Shown: piece after piece, positions 1-8,589 of the stretch
Layout of the letters: every line of letters begins with the position of its first letter
How positions within the stretch are numbered: the stretch's first letter is position 1
NCBI RefSeq assembly: GCF_003313335.1
Contig: NZ_QMHP01000010.1
Location: forward strand, 64,997-128,996
DNA: 64,000 nucleotides
DNA from: Pedobacter zeaxanthinifaciens
Lineage (GTDB): Bacteria; Bacteroidota; Bacteroidia; Sphingobacteriales; Sphingobacteriaceae
Reading direction: 5' to 3'
The notes under the pieces: model-generated
Databases searched by the model: none
What the model saw: only the letters and a program-made list of their open reading frames with translations
What the model was told of the DNA's origin: nothing
Program-made: the position numbers and the translations under genes

Positions 1-471
1 AACAAGCAAAATGGAGAAGTGAAACGGCTCATTTTGCGCTAAAGAGCCTCAATTGAGCTGGAGCAAAACGAGGCCAAGCAGCCTTGAACTTTTGGCTCTT
101 TTGGTTCAAGCCAAAAGAACGTAAAAAAACTTACCGAAGCAGCACCTTTCCCGTTTTTTTTACCGCAAAGTTTTAAAGATCGCTAAGAAAGAGAAAGAAA
201 TTAGATGTAGAAAGGAATTAAGAAGAGTAGCTGGCAAACAAACTTATAATCAAGCAATACCTGTCCTAAGCATGCCAAATGGCCTTTTGGCATCGTAAAG
301 CGCAAGCTAATTGGGGCGTAGCATTTGCCAAGGACTTGCACAAACAAGCAAAATGGAGAAGTGAAACGGCTCATTTTGCGCTAAAGAGCCTCAATTGAGC
401 TGGAGCAAAACGAGGCCAAGCAGCCTTGAACTTTTGGTTCTTTTGGTTCAAGCCAAAAGAACGTAAAAAAC
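1..471. repeat. Pair of 129-bp direct repeats, offset 342 bp
   Basis: Positions 1-129 recur at 343-471 with a single visible mismatch (ggctcttttggttc against ggttcttttggttc). Both copies are followed, after a short variable stretch, by a second shared block of the form ttttaccgcaaagttt-aag-acgctaag (about 156-186 and 485-520). The spacer between copies (about 190-340) is not repeated in this window. The first copy starts at the window edge, so the array may extend to the left. No reading frame stays open across a copy, so I treat it as a non-coding dispersed repeat rather than a gene. Confidence 0.8.
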
Positions 472-603
472 AACTTCAACAAAAGTTTTTTTTAACCGCA
501 AAGTTTGAAGAACGCTAAGATGTAGAGCATCTAATTTCTAAGAATTATAATTAGATTAGCACTAACCAAAACAAACACCTAATTCTCTGAATAAGCTCAC
601 ATT

Positions 604-1080
604 ATGAATCAAATCTACCTAAACAACAACTTATTATTAATCAAAGTCAAAAAAACACCACTCATCATCAGGATAGTGTTATTCATTTTTACATTTTTAT
701 TTTTTCTATTTCCCCTTGCATGGATCGCTTCCTTATTTATAGGCAAACAAATCACCGTTATGTCCATCATATTAACGGGTATTTTTTTGTTTTCTGGCGT
801 ATACCTACTTCGTTTAACACTTTGGAATACCTATGGCGAGGAAAAAATCTATATCAACCCAACCAAACTCACCTACGAAGTAAGCTACGGTTGGTTTAAG
901 GATCGTGTTCGAGAAATGGAAACACTAAACCTTGATTATTACATTAAACCACATCCCTCGGGTGAGGACATCGGCTTATTGGCAATGCGTAGCGGAACAA
1001 CAGAAATCGAATCGGTAATTCCATTAAAAAGCATTTTATTAGAAGACCTAATCATCAATCTTAAAAACCTCAAATCATGA
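604..1080 (+). CDS. Hypothetical two-helix membrane protein
   Basis: A 158-residue protein that I do not recognise. Residues about 22-45 and 52-72 form two strongly hydrophobic helices, and the C-terminal half (about 78-158) is a soluble beta-rich region that resembles small PH-like domains of bacterial membrane proteins; that comparison is inference. The stop codon overlaps the ATG of the next gene (ATGA), so the two are probably co-transcribed and translationally coupled. It is the first gene after the direct repeats. Confidence 0.6.
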   Translation: MNQIYLNNNLLLIKVKKTPLIIRIVLFIFTFLFFLFPLAWIASLFIGKQITVMSIILTGIFLFSGVYLLRLTLWNTYGEEKIYINPTKLTYEVSYGWFKDRVREMETLNLDYYIKPHPSGEDIGLLAMRSGTTEIESVIPLKSILLEDLIINLKNLKS

Positions 1081-1532
1081 AGAAAATATTACTATCAATT
1101 ATCCTTTTACCCACTTTTGGCTTCACCAAAGCTCAGGAAAAACCTAAGTATGATGAGGCGTTAGCCAAAAAACTAGGCGCAGATGACTACGGAATGAAGA
1201 TGTACGTACTAGTGATGCTAAAAACTGGCACCAATACCTCTGCCGGTAAAGCAGAAACCGACAGTTTGTTTAAAGGCCACATGACCAATATTGAGCGACT
1301 TGCGAAAGAAAACAAGTTGATTGTTGCTGGGCCTTTAGCTAAAAACGACCATCAGTACCGGGGCATCTTTATTTTAAACACCAAATCCATAGATGAAGCC
1401 AAAGCCTTGCTACAAACCGATCCGGCCGTTAAAGCAAAGTTGTTAGACGCCGAAATTTTCAACTGGTATGGTTCGGCGGCATTGTCTGAATATCTACCCT
1501 ATCACAATAAAATACAAAAGAGCAGCTTTTAA
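1077..1532 (+). CDS. Secreted YciI-family (YCII-related) protein
   Basis: A 151-residue protein with an N-terminal signal peptide (MKKILLSIILLPTFGFTKAQ, cleavage expected near residue 20). The rest looks like a YCII-related domain: the strand with MYVLVMLKTG, a helix with HMTNIERLAKENKLIVAGPL, and IFILNTKSIDEAKALL followed by DPAVKAKLLDAEI. YciI domains form ferredoxin-like dimers of mostly unknown function; a secreted copy is common in Bacteroidota. Its ATG overlaps the stop of the upstream membrane gene by 4 bp. Family call is confident, biochemical role is unknown. Confidence 0.75.
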   Translation: MKKILLSIILLPTFGFTKAQEKPKYDEALAKKLGADDYGMKMYVLVMLKTGTNTSAGKAETDSLFKGHMTNIERLAKENKLIVAGPLAKNDHQYRGIFILNTKSIDEAKALLQTDPAVKAKLLDAEIFNWYGSAALSEYLPYHNKIQKSSF

Positions 1533-1573
1533 AGCCAATTTTACAGCCCTAAGCTGTTGACATGTACAAATAG

Positions 1574-2578
1574 TTACTCTTCCTTTTGCTGAAACTTATA
1601 AAACAGGTATCCTAAGAAAGGCAAAATCAGTATACTGCCCAAAACTAAAGCCCAACCTAAACTTTGCACCGTTTTGTAAGGCCCAATGGTATTGTACAGT
1701 GAAATTGCGTTACCATCTTTTAAACGTATAAAATTTGGGAAATGCGCATAACTAATGGCTAGCAAAATCATCGTGACCTGAAAACCAGCTAACACTCTTA
1801 AGATTTTAGTGCTTCCTTTTAATAGCAAATACCACAGCAAAACCAAAGACAAGCTGGCCAAAATTACTGCAATTAAACCAACTTTATTGTAAAGCACCCA
1901 GCTCAATAGTGGGACATTTTCAAGCTGAGCACTTACAAATACCATTGCACCAAAAACCACCGCAGCCAAATTCATATACTCGGCCTTTTTGATAAATCGC
2001 TTTGTGTCTTCTGCTGTTTTACATTCTCCAATTAAATACACCGCTGCTAAAAATCCGCACAAGGCTGTAGTGAACAAACCCACCGAAATGGAGAACCAAT
2101 TTAGCCAGCCATATACATAAGCATCAGCAAAACTTGTGGCATTCGTATCAATTTTTCCCGAAAGCACGCTTCCCGCAATGATGCCCAAAAAAAGTGCGGC
2201 CAAAAAGCTCGAATAACGAAAAATACGATTGTACAGCCACTGCATTTCGTCCTTAACGGCGTCGTAATGCCTAAAAACAAACGCTGTACCTCGGGCAATA
2301 ATACCGATAAGCAAAATAGCTAATGGAATATGCAAATGCACCGACATCGTGGTGTAAATTACGGGAAAAGCTACAAATAAAATTACAATCGCAATGATTA
2401 GCCACATGTGATTTGCCTCCCAAACTGGCCCAATAGCGTGGTACATGGTTTGGCGAGTGCGGCTTCTGTTTTTCGTAGAAGTAAATAGTTCGATAATCCC
2501 CGCACCAAAATCGGCACCGCCCAGTAAAAAATAGAGCAAAATAGCCAAACATAAAAAGGCAATCACTATTTGTTCCAT
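1574..2578 (-). CDS. cydB: Cytochrome bd ubiquinol oxidase subunit II
   Basis: A 334-residue polytopic inner-membrane protein with about eight or nine hydrophobic segments. It matches the CydB family: the N-terminal helix carries the GADFGAGI stretch near residues 21-28, followed by the conserved WEANHMWLI segment near residues 53-61. CydB is the structural partner of CydA in the bd-type quinol oxidase, which reduces O2 to water at high affinity without pumping protons. The gene starts 2 bp after the cydA stop, so the pair is one operon transcribed leftwards. Confidence 0.95.
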   Translation of the reverse strand: MEQIVIAFLCLAILLYFLLGGADFGAGIIELFTSTKNRSRTRQTMYHAIGPVWEANHMWLIIAIVILFVAFPVIYTTMSVHLHIPLAILLIGIIARGTAFVFRHYDAVKDEMQWLYNRIFRYSSFLAALFLGIIAGSVLSGKIDTNATSFADAYVYGWLNWFSISVGLFTTALCGFLAAVYLIGECKTAEDTKRFIKKAEYMNLAAVVFGAMVFVSAQLENVPLLSWVLYNKVGLIAVILASLSLVLLWYLLLKGSTKILRVLAGFQVTMILLAISYAHFPNFIRLKDGNAISLYNTIGPYKTVQSLGWALVLGSILILPFLGYLFYKFQQKEE

Positions 2579-2580
2579 AG

Positions 2581-3900
2581 CTAATTATTTTTTGATGATT
2601 GATAATGTACCGGTACCATTTTGATTTGTCGGTAAAGCAAAAAGATTACAATAATGCTCAGCGAAAGATAAATAGCAGAAAACAAGTAAAAAGACCAAGC
2701 AATGCCCGGCATAGGTGTTACCGCATCTTTTGTGCGCATAATGCCATTGATGATCCAGGGCTGTCGACCAACTTCTGTAACTACCCAACCTGCCTCTAGC
2801 GCAATATAGCCTAACGGTGTAGCAAAAACAAAGAGTTTCAATAGCCAACTGCTAGTTAAAACGGTTTTCTTTCGCCATAAAATAAAGAAGTAAATTGCGG
2901 CAATCAGCATCATTAGCGTACCTAAACCCACCATCACCTGAAAAGCATAATGCGTAATGGCTACTGGCGGATGCTCATCTGCAGGAATCTGATCCAAGCC
3001 CTTAACCTCTGCTTTAAAATCGCCATGCGCTAAAAAACTCAAAGCTCCAGGAATTTCAATGGCCTTGCTCACCGTTTTATTTTTTTCATCTACAATACCA
3101 CCAATTAAAAGCGGAGCAGGCTTTTCAGTAGTATACAAAGCCTCCATCGCTGCCAGTTTGGCTGGTTGCCTTTTGGCCACATCCTTTGCAGAAATATCCC
3201 CACTTATTGGCTGCAACAAAGCACAAATGGTGGCAAAAGTTGCTGCAATCTTGAAAGACTTGTAATGAAAATCGTTATGCTGTTTCCGAAGCAACATTAA
3301 AGCATGCAGGCCCGCAACGGCAAAACCAGTGGCGGTAAAAGCGGCAAGACACATGTGCAGCGCTTGCGTAAACCAGGCATCGTTAAACATGGCCTTAATG
3401 GGATCAATGTCGAAGTATTTGCCGTCAACGAAATCGAAACCCGCCGGACTGTTCATCCAAGCATTGGCCGCTACAACTAAAATTCCAGAGGCTAAGCCAC
3501 TTAACCCTACCACAACACCGGTAAACCAATGAAACCATTTGTTGAGTTTCTCCCATCCGTAAAGGAAAAAGCCCAATGCAATTGCTTCAATAAAAAAAGC
3601 GGTACCTTCCAACGAGAACGGCATCCCGAAAATGGGACCTGCATGTTCCATAAATTTTGGCCAAAGCAAGCCTAGCTCGAAAGAAAGCATTGTACCAGAT
3701 ACGGCGCCAGTGGCAAAAAATATGGCCACGCCCTTGCTCCAAGCTTTGGTGATGTGCTTGTAAACTTCGTTATTAGTTTTTAACCACTTATAGTGCGAAA
3801 CCGCCATAAAAAACGGCATCACCATGCCAATACAAGCGTAAACAATGTGGAAGCCCAACGAAAGGGCCATTTGCGAACGAGCTGCTAAAAAATCATCCAT
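2581..3900 (-). CDS. cydA: Cytochrome bd ubiquinol oxidase subunit I
   Basis: A 439-residue subunit that carries the hemes of the bd-type quinol oxidase. Visible markers are His18 (equivalent of the heme ligand His19 of E. coli), the GRQPW motif at about 378-382, and about nine membrane helices. It is shorter than the 522-residue E. coli protein, which fits the group with a short quinol-binding loop. I chose ATG at 3900. An in-frame TTG at 3924 would place the start inside the TATATTTG promoter element and is less likely. cydB follows 2 bp downstream. The promoter region contains a perfect palindrome, described separately. Confidence 0.94.
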   Translation of the reverse strand: MDDFLAARSQMALSLGFHIVYACIGMVMPFFMAVSHYKWLKTNNEVYKHITKAWSKGVAIFFATGAVSGTMLSFELGLLWPKFMEHAGPIFGMPFSLEGTAFFIEAIALGFFLYGWEKLNKWFHWFTGVVVGLSGLASGILVVAANAWMNSPAGFDFVDGKYFDIDPIKAMFNDAWFTQALHMCLAAFTATGFAVAGLHALMLLRKQHNDFHYKSFKIAATFATICALLQPISGDISAKDVAKRQPAKLAAMEALYTTEKPAPLLIGGIVDEKNKTVSKAIEIPGALSFLAHGDFKAEVKGLDQIPADEHPPVAITHYAFQVMVGLGTLMMLIAAIYFFILWRKKTVLTSSWLLKLFVFATPLGYIALEAGWVVTEVGRQPWIINGIMRTKDAVTPMPGIAWSFYLFSAIYLSLSIIVIFLLYRQIKMVPVHYQSSKNN

Positions 3901-3921
3901 GAGCTGAGGAATTGGACTAAA

Positions 3922-3929
3922 CAAATATA
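3922..3929 (-). promoter_or_regulatory. Bacteroidota -7 element of cydAB
   Basis: On the minus strand this reads TATATTTG, an exact match to the TAnnTTTG -7 consensus of Bacteroidota primary sigma factors. It lies about 21 nt before the cydA ATG. The TA at its 5' end overlaps the last bases of the palindrome at 3928-3958. Confidence 0.6.
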
Positions 3930-3958
3930 GGCCTTATCATTTGATGTGATAAGGCCTA
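3928..3958. promoter_or_regulatory. Perfect inverted repeat at the cydAB promoter (operator or terminator)
   Basis: The arms TAGGCCTTATCA (3928-3939) and TGATAAGGCCTA (3947-3958) are perfectly complementary over 12 bp with a 7-nt spacer. The palindrome abuts the -7 element of cydAB and covers where the -33 region would lie, so it could be an operator. It also lies 79 bp downstream of the metallo-hydrolase gene on the same strand, so it might act as that gene's terminator, although the T-run after it is poor. Confidence 0.55.
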
Positions 3959-4036
3959 CAGCTGATATTCAGCAACTATTTGAAATATAGAATGTTTATA
4001 AATTACCGTATTTTATTTCGAATTAGCTTATACACC

Positions 4037-4939
4037 TTATTTTCCAACCATTAACTCTGCATAAGCTGCATTGAGGCTTCTAGCGATCCCATCTCCCTGC
4101 CATTCTGGTGCACCAGGTATTGCGGTGGCTTTTAAAATATCTTCTTTAGTTTTTCCCGCTTTAATTTCAGCACCCACAAAACTCATTAACGATTGTAAAT
4201 AGTTTTTAAATGCTGCTACGTCCGTTTTATTTCCTGTTATTTTCTCTGGCTCACGACTATGGCCAAAAATGAATAAGGTATCGTTATCAAACTTATTTGA
4301 AATTTGATCCAATACGCCAATCCAGCTTTGGATATTTGCACCATTAGCAGTGTCGATAAAAGGATATCTTCTATTGAAAACCAAGTCACCAACATGTGCA
4401 ATGTTTGCATTTTCGAAATGAAAAACAGCATCACCATTGGTATGGCCCGCACCAAAATAATGCGCCGAAATTTTCTCTGCGCCTACTTTAGTTTTCCAAC
4501 CACTATTACCAAATGTCATATCAGGCAGTAGCTGTTTATCTAAATTATTTGCTTTTTCTGCTGTTGTTTTTTGATTTTTTAAGGAATTTTCATGCGCAAC
4601 AACATGCTCAACCAAGCCTTTAAAAGCAATATTTCCACCAGTATGATCACCATGGTGGTGAGTATTTAGCAGGTATTTGAAAGGTTTGCTTCCCAATTTC
4701 TTCAGCTCTTCAATCACATGTGGTGCCGAGTTGGGAAACTGTGAATCAATCACCACAAATCCATCTTTGCTATCAAGCCAGCCTATAGTTCCACCTTGCT
4801 CTGTAAAAACTCCAATATTATTCCTAAGTGGCTTAAACTGATAATTTTGCTGCAAGCCCGCAGCAAAAACATCTGAACGATAAAAAGCAAGCAAGGCCAT
4901 CGCCATTGCTGATTGTTGAAAAAACTGTCTGCGTTGCAT
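4037..4939 (-). CDS. Exported metallo-beta-lactamase-fold hydrolase
   Basis: A 300-residue protein of the metallo-beta-lactamase fold. It starts with MQRRQFFQQS and a hydrophobic segment, which suggests export. The zinc motif NTHHHGDHTGG (HxHxDH) is intact, with further likely ligands in FGAGHTNGD, HVGDLVF and FGHSR. These fit the two-zinc site, but the substrate cannot be read from sequence. An in-frame upstream ATG at 5149 would add 70 residues that overlap the neighbouring gene and its terminator, so I chose ATG at 4939. It is transcribed leftwards towards cydA. Confidence 0.85.
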   Translation of the reverse strand: MQRRQFFQQSAMAMALLAFYRSDVFAAGLQQNYQFKPLRNNIGVFTEQGGTIGWLDSKDGFVVIDSQFPNSAPHVIEELKKLGSKPFKYLLNTHHHGDHTGGNIAFKGLVEHVVAHENSLKNQKTTAEKANNLDKQLLPDMTFGNSGWKTKVGAEKISAHYFGAGHTNGDAVFHFENANIAHVGDLVFNRRYPFIDTANGANIQSWIGVLDQISNKFDNDTLFIFGHSREPEKITGNKTDVAAFKNYLQSLMSFVGAEIKAGKTKEDILKATAIPGAPEWQGDGIARSLNAAYAELMVGK

Positions 4940-4952
4940 ATAGTACAATAAA

Positions 4953-4978
4953 AAACCACGACTGAAATGCCGTGGTTT
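4953..4978 (-). terminator. Intrinsic terminator of the small acidic-basic protein gene
   Basis: On the minus strand AAACCACG and CGTGGTTT pair across a 10-nt loop and are followed by a run of T. It lies 20 bp after the stop of the 69-residue gene and just before the hydrolase ATG. Confidence 0.7.
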
Positions 4979-4997
4979 AAATTTAAACAAATATTGA

Positions 4998-5207
4998 TTA
5001 AAATCCAGTGCCCGGATTAGTTCCAGGCTCATGGCCGCCGCCCATTGGCTCGTGTTTGCGACCATGATCTTTAGTAAATTTAGTAGTAATGCTTGATGAC
5101 GAAGTTTGCTCGATGTTTTCCTCCGTTCTTGTCGGTTTGGCATCATCAATATCTATCAAATCATTTCTCACTTCTTTTTTCTCGGTATTTTTATTTTTAT
5201 CTTCCAT
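4998..5207 (-). CDS. Small hydrophilic, probably disordered protein
   Basis: A 69-residue protein starting MEDKNKNTEKKEV, rich in Asp, Glu, Lys, Thr and Ser, with a Gly/Pro/His-rich tail ending PGTNPGTGF. No hydrophobic core, signal peptide or known domain is visible, so it is probably intrinsically disordered. The frame is open upstream to 5270, but the ATG at 5207 gives the composition-uniform protein. A clear terminator follows the stop. Function unknown. Confidence 0.55.
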   Translation of the reverse strand: MEDKNKNTEKKEVRNDLIDIDDAKPTRTEENIEQTSSSSITTKFTKDHGRKHEPMGGGHEPGTNPGTGF

Positions 5208-5287
5208 GATGTTTACGTTTTTGGTACATCTATCTAACAAACCGGTTTCAAAGTTTGTTTGTAACAACATACATCAATTTTAATTCA

Positions 5288-5944
5288 ATGAAAAAAGCAA
5301 TTCTTTTTGGGGCAAGCGGTTTTGTAGGCAGTTATTTATTGAATGATTTGCTACAGAGCGATATTTATGATGAGGTAACTATTGTGGTGCGAAAACCATT
5401 GAACATACAACATCCTAAATTGCGAATGCTGCTCTCCGACTACCATAATTTACCGCAAAACAAATCGTATTTAGTTGCTGATGACGTTTTTATCGCACTT
5501 GGCACCACAAAGAAGAAAACACCGGATCAAAAAGAATACTATCAAATAGACCACGATTATCCTGTTTTAGCTGCCGAACTGACTAAATCGAATGGAGCTA
5601 AGTCCGTGCTACTTGTTTCCGCTGTAGGTGCAAATGCCAATTCATCAATCTTTTACGTTAAAACCAAAGGTGAAGCCGAAAGAGATATCATTGCCTTAAA
5701 TTTTGAACATACTCATATTTTTAGACCATCAATGATTATGGGCAACCGGGAAGAAAGCAGACCGATGGAGAAAGTGTTTATTAAAGCTTTTTCAGTAATC
5801 AATACGCTTTTAATAGGCGGCCTTAAGAAATATAGAGGCATTAGTGCTCAGAAAATTGCGAAAGCCATGATTAATGCAGCGCAAACTGAAGTGGATAAGC
5901 CAAAGATTTACCATTGGGAGGATATGAAAAAATTAGCACGTTAA
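5288..5944 (+). CDS. NAD(P)H-binding SDR-like protein (HTATIP2/YbjT type)
   Basis: A 218-residue atypical short-chain dehydrogenase. The N-terminus has the Rossmann dinucleotide motif GASGFVGSYLL (GxxGxxG). The conserved YVKTKGEAER segment carries a YxxxK-like pair, and the IFRPSMIMGNRE stretch is typical of the extended/atypical SDR group related to HTATIP2. Such proteins bind NADP(H); many act as redox sensors or isomerases and the substrate is unknown. ATG at 5288 was chosen because it starts exactly at the Rossmann strand. Transcribed divergently from the 69-residue gene. Confidence 0.8.
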   Translation: MKKAILFGASGFVGSYLLNDLLQSDIYDEVTIVVRKPLNIQHPKLRMLLSDYHNLPQNKSYLVADDVFIALGTTKKKTPDQKEYYQIDHDYPVLAAELTKSNGAKSVLLVSAVGANANSSIFYVKTKGEAERDIIALNFEHTHIFRPSMIMGNREESRPMEKVFIKAFSVINTLLIGGLKKYRGISAQKIAKAMINAAQTEVDKPKIYHWEDMKKLAR

Positions 5945-6008
5945 TTTAAGCACTGCCATAGGGTTGTCAGTGAATACTTTAAATTTGCGGAATTAAACAC
6001 CTATTGAT

Positions 6009-6560
6009 ATGAGTTATTGCACCGCAATTTTAGGCATGCAGCCCGAAGAAAGAAAAAATCTACATGCCAACTATCACGATCACCATTATGGTTTTCCAAT
6101 ACATGATGACAACGAGTTATTTGGCCGATTGATTTTAGAAATTAACCAAGCAGGATTAAGTTGGGAAACCATTTTAAAGAAAGAGCAGGGATTTAGAACT
6201 GCTTATGCTAATTTTGATGTAACGACTGTTGCCAACTTTAATGAAGATGACAGGGAACGTTTACTTCAAGATACAGGAATTATAAGAAATAAGCTAAAAG
6301 TTAACGCCGCAATAGAAAATGCAAAAACCATATTACAGCTGCAAAAAGAGTTTGGGAGCTTTGAAAATTGGCTAAACCATCATCATCCGAAAACAAAAGC
6401 TGAGTGGGTTAAGCTATTTAAAAAAACCTTTAAATTTACTGGAGGCGAAATTGTTGGCGAATTTTTAATGAGCATAGGCTTTCTTCCTGGGGCGCACGAC
6501 ACATCCTGTGCTATTCAGGAAAAAGTACTGAAAAGCAATCCGAAATGGCTTAGCGTATAG
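6009..6560 (+). CDS. tag: DNA-3-methyladenine glycosylase I
   Basis: A 183-residue base-excision repair glycosylase that removes 3-methyladenine from alkylated DNA. The Tag zinc ligands are all in place: Cys4, His23 in YHDHHYGFP, and the C-terminal HxxxC (His163, Cys167). The core QAGLSWETILKK and DTGIIRNKLK segments match the family. Length is close to the 187 residues of E. coli Tag. It ends 50 bp before a strong bidirectional terminator shared with the convergent symporter gene. Confidence 0.95.
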   Translation: MSYCTAILGMQPEERKNLHANYHDHHYGFPIHDDNELFGRLILEINQAGLSWETILKKEQGFRTAYANFDVTTVANFNEDDRERLLQDTGIIRNKLKVNAAIENAKTILQLQKEFGSFENWLNHHHPKTKAEWVKLFKKTFKFTGGEIVGEFLMSIGFLPGAHDTSCAIQEKVLKSNPKWLSV

Positions 6561-6609
6561 CAACGAAGCTAGCATTATCATTTTCCCTTTACGGACCTCA
6601 AAATAAAAA

Positions 6610-6649
6610 CGACCGATAAATCTTGCATTTTGTGAAGATTTATCGGTCG
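6610..6649. terminator. Bidirectional intrinsic terminator between tag and the symporter
   Basis: The arms CGACCGATAAATCTT (6610-6624) and AAGATTTATCGGTCG (6635-6649) are perfectly complementary over 15 bp with a 10-nt loop. T-runs follow on both strands (attttttatt on the plus strand and the complement of aaataaaaa on the minus strand), so it can stop both convergent transcripts. Confidence 0.9.
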
Positions 6650-6672
6650 CATTTTTTATTCAATTCCAGCTC

Positions 6673-8589
6673 TTAAACTTCCTGAACCTTTAGCTCTTTT
6701 TTTGGATACAGGATGGAAAATAAATACACCGTTAAAACTGCCAATGGAAAGGAAATTAACGCTGGATTTTCCATTTGATGCCAAGCGTTTTCGGCACCTA
6801 AGCCATATTTATCCCACATGGTTGGTGATGTTAAAATGATGGCCAACGATACTACTATACCCACTACAATAGATGCTGCAATACCTGTGGATGAAGTTCG
6901 CTTCCAAAACAACAGAAACAAAATGGCAGGCAAATTAGCGGATGCCGCAATTGCAAACGCCCATCCTACCAAAAATGATACGTTGATTCCTTTGAAAGCC
7001 ATACCAAGCAAAATGGCGAAAACACCTACAGCAACTGCGGCAATTTTACCAACTTTCACTTTACGGTCGTCGCTTAGGTTCTTTTTCAAGTAAATATCGA
7101 TGAAATCATGTGCTATTGCGCCAGATGATGCTACAATTAAACCCGCTACCGTACCTAAAACCGTAGCAAAAGCCACAGCCGAGATAATGGAGAACAAAAC
7201 TGCACCAAAAGCCTTCGCTAATAATGGCGCTGCCATGTTACTGGATTCTACATCCATTACGCCGTTTACTCCAGCACCCAAACCAATAAATAGTGTGAGT
7301 ATGTAAAACCCGCCGATAGCAGCAATAGCTAAAATCGTCGATTTCCTAGCGTCTCTAGGAGTTTTTACGGTATAGTACCTAATTAAAATATGTGGCAACG
7401 CAGCTGTACCTAAAAACAGCGCTAACATTAACGATACAAAGTCCAACTTGCTCCATAAGCTAGCACCAGCACCAATTTTATATTTCAAACCGGGCAACAT
7501 AAATTTAGCGCCAGCCGTAACTTCTGGATAGTAAAGCGTAACTTGATCTGTACCATCAGTTAATTTTACCTGCAAAAAGCGAGTGATTTCACTATCTTTT
7601 ATGGTAGATAAGAATTCGAAAGGCCCTACAGCACCGGTTTTATCTACTTCCTTACCATTCACAATAATCTTACTCAGGTGACCCACCTGATAAAACTTTC
7701 TTTTTTCTTTCGACTCGCCGTTGTAAAGTTTTTCCCCATTAGTTCTCTGTACAATGGTTAACGTTTCCTTTAGCACGTCCTTTCCATCTTCTTTTCCCAA
7801 GTAAAACCAACGCTCAACGCCATTTTGCTGTAACTTCACAAAAGTTTTTCCAGCTGTTTCTTGTTGTGCTAACACTTGCCAACCAGGTGCTGCAGTTACT
7901 TTAGTTCCTTCAAGCTGAGGATTAAGGGTGATAAACTGATGATATGTATTATCTTTTGTACTTGGCGACAGCGATAGACCATTCTTTAAAATGAAAACCG
8001 TTAAAATCAAGGATAATATGATCAGCAATCCACCTTTTAGGAATTGGACGTAGGTGGTAGAGGCCATACCTGCACTAGCAACAATAGTAATTACAATTGC
8101 ACCTACTAAAATTACCCCCGCCCAATGTGGCAAACCTAATAGCGGCATTACCAAATCGCCGGCTCCTACCATTTGCGGAATAAGATAAAATACCGATATA
8201 ATCAACGTACTAACAGATGCCGCTAATGTAATCGCTCTTGAATTAAATTTTGCATTCAGCGCATCGGTAAAAGTATATTTACCTAAACGTTTAAATGGTT
8301 CAGCAATTAAAAACAAGGCAACAATCCAACCTGCCAAGAAACCAATAGCATATAAAAAACCATCAAATCCGGCAACGGCAATCATTCCGCAAATTCCAAG
8401 AAACGAAGCCGCAGAAAGGTAATCTCCCGCAAAAGCGATACCGTTAACTGCCCAGTGAATTTGTCCGCCGGCGGCATAATAAGATGAAGAATCACTTTTC
8501 TTCCTTCCAAAATAAAAAGATAGGCCAAGTACCAAGCCAACAAAAATGAAGAAGAAAATCAGTGCAGTGACTGAAATATCATAGATCAT
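6673..8589 (-). CDS. Sodium:solute symporter, acetate permease (ActP) type
   Basis: A 638-residue polytopic protein of the sodium:solute symporter (SSS) family, most like ActP cation/acetate symporters: it has GGQIHWAVNGIAFAGDYLSAAS near the N-terminus and GTAALPHILIRYYTV in the core. About 13 helices are visible. Residues about 205-375 form a long hydrophilic insert between helices that E. coli ActP (549 residues) lacks. The ATG overlaps the stop of the upstream DUF485 gene by 4 bp, the same pairing as yjcH-actP. Acetate or another short carboxylate is the likely substrate. Confidence 0.88.
   Translation of the reverse strand: MIYDISVTALIFFFIFVGLVLGLSFYFGRKKSDSSSYYAAGGQIHWAVNGIAFAGDYLSAASFLGICGMIAVAGFDGFLYAIGFLAGWIVALFLIAEPFKRLGKYTFTDALNAKFNSRAITLAASVSTLIISVFYLIPQMVGAGDLVMPLLGLPHWAGVILVGAIVITIVASAGMASTTYVQFLKGGLLIILSLILTVFILKNGLSLSPSTKDNTYHQFITLNPQLEGTKVTAAPGWQVLAQQETAGKTFVKLQQNGVERWFYLGKEDGKDVLKETLTIVQRTNGEKLYNGESKEKRKFYQVGHLSKIIVNGKEVDKTGAVGPFEFLSTIKDSEITRFLQVKLTDGTDQVTLYYPEVTAGAKFMLPGLKYKIGAGASLWSKLDFVSLMLALFLGTAALPHILIRYYTVKTPRDARKSTILAIAAIGGFYILTLFIGLGAGVNGVMDVESSNMAAPLLAKAFGAVLFSIISAVAFATVLGTVAGLIVASSGAIAHDFIDIYLKKNLSDDRKVKVGKIAAVAVGVFAILLGMAFKGINVSFLVGWAFAIAASANLPAILFLLFWKRTSSTGIAASIVVGIVVSLAIILTSPTMWDKYGLGAENAWHQMENPALISFPLAVLTVYLFSILYPKKELKVQEV

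Noticed and set aside
1..603. CRISPR array
   Set aside because: Only two long repeats with a single spacer, no short regular units and no cas genes.
2101..2552. Frames of 65 and 93 residues inside cydB
   Set aside because: Out-of-frame shadows of a well-supported gene.
4940..5149. N-terminal extension of the metallo-hydrolase to ATG 5149
   Set aside because: It runs through the terminator hairpin and into the 69-residue gene; the export-like start at 4939 fits better.
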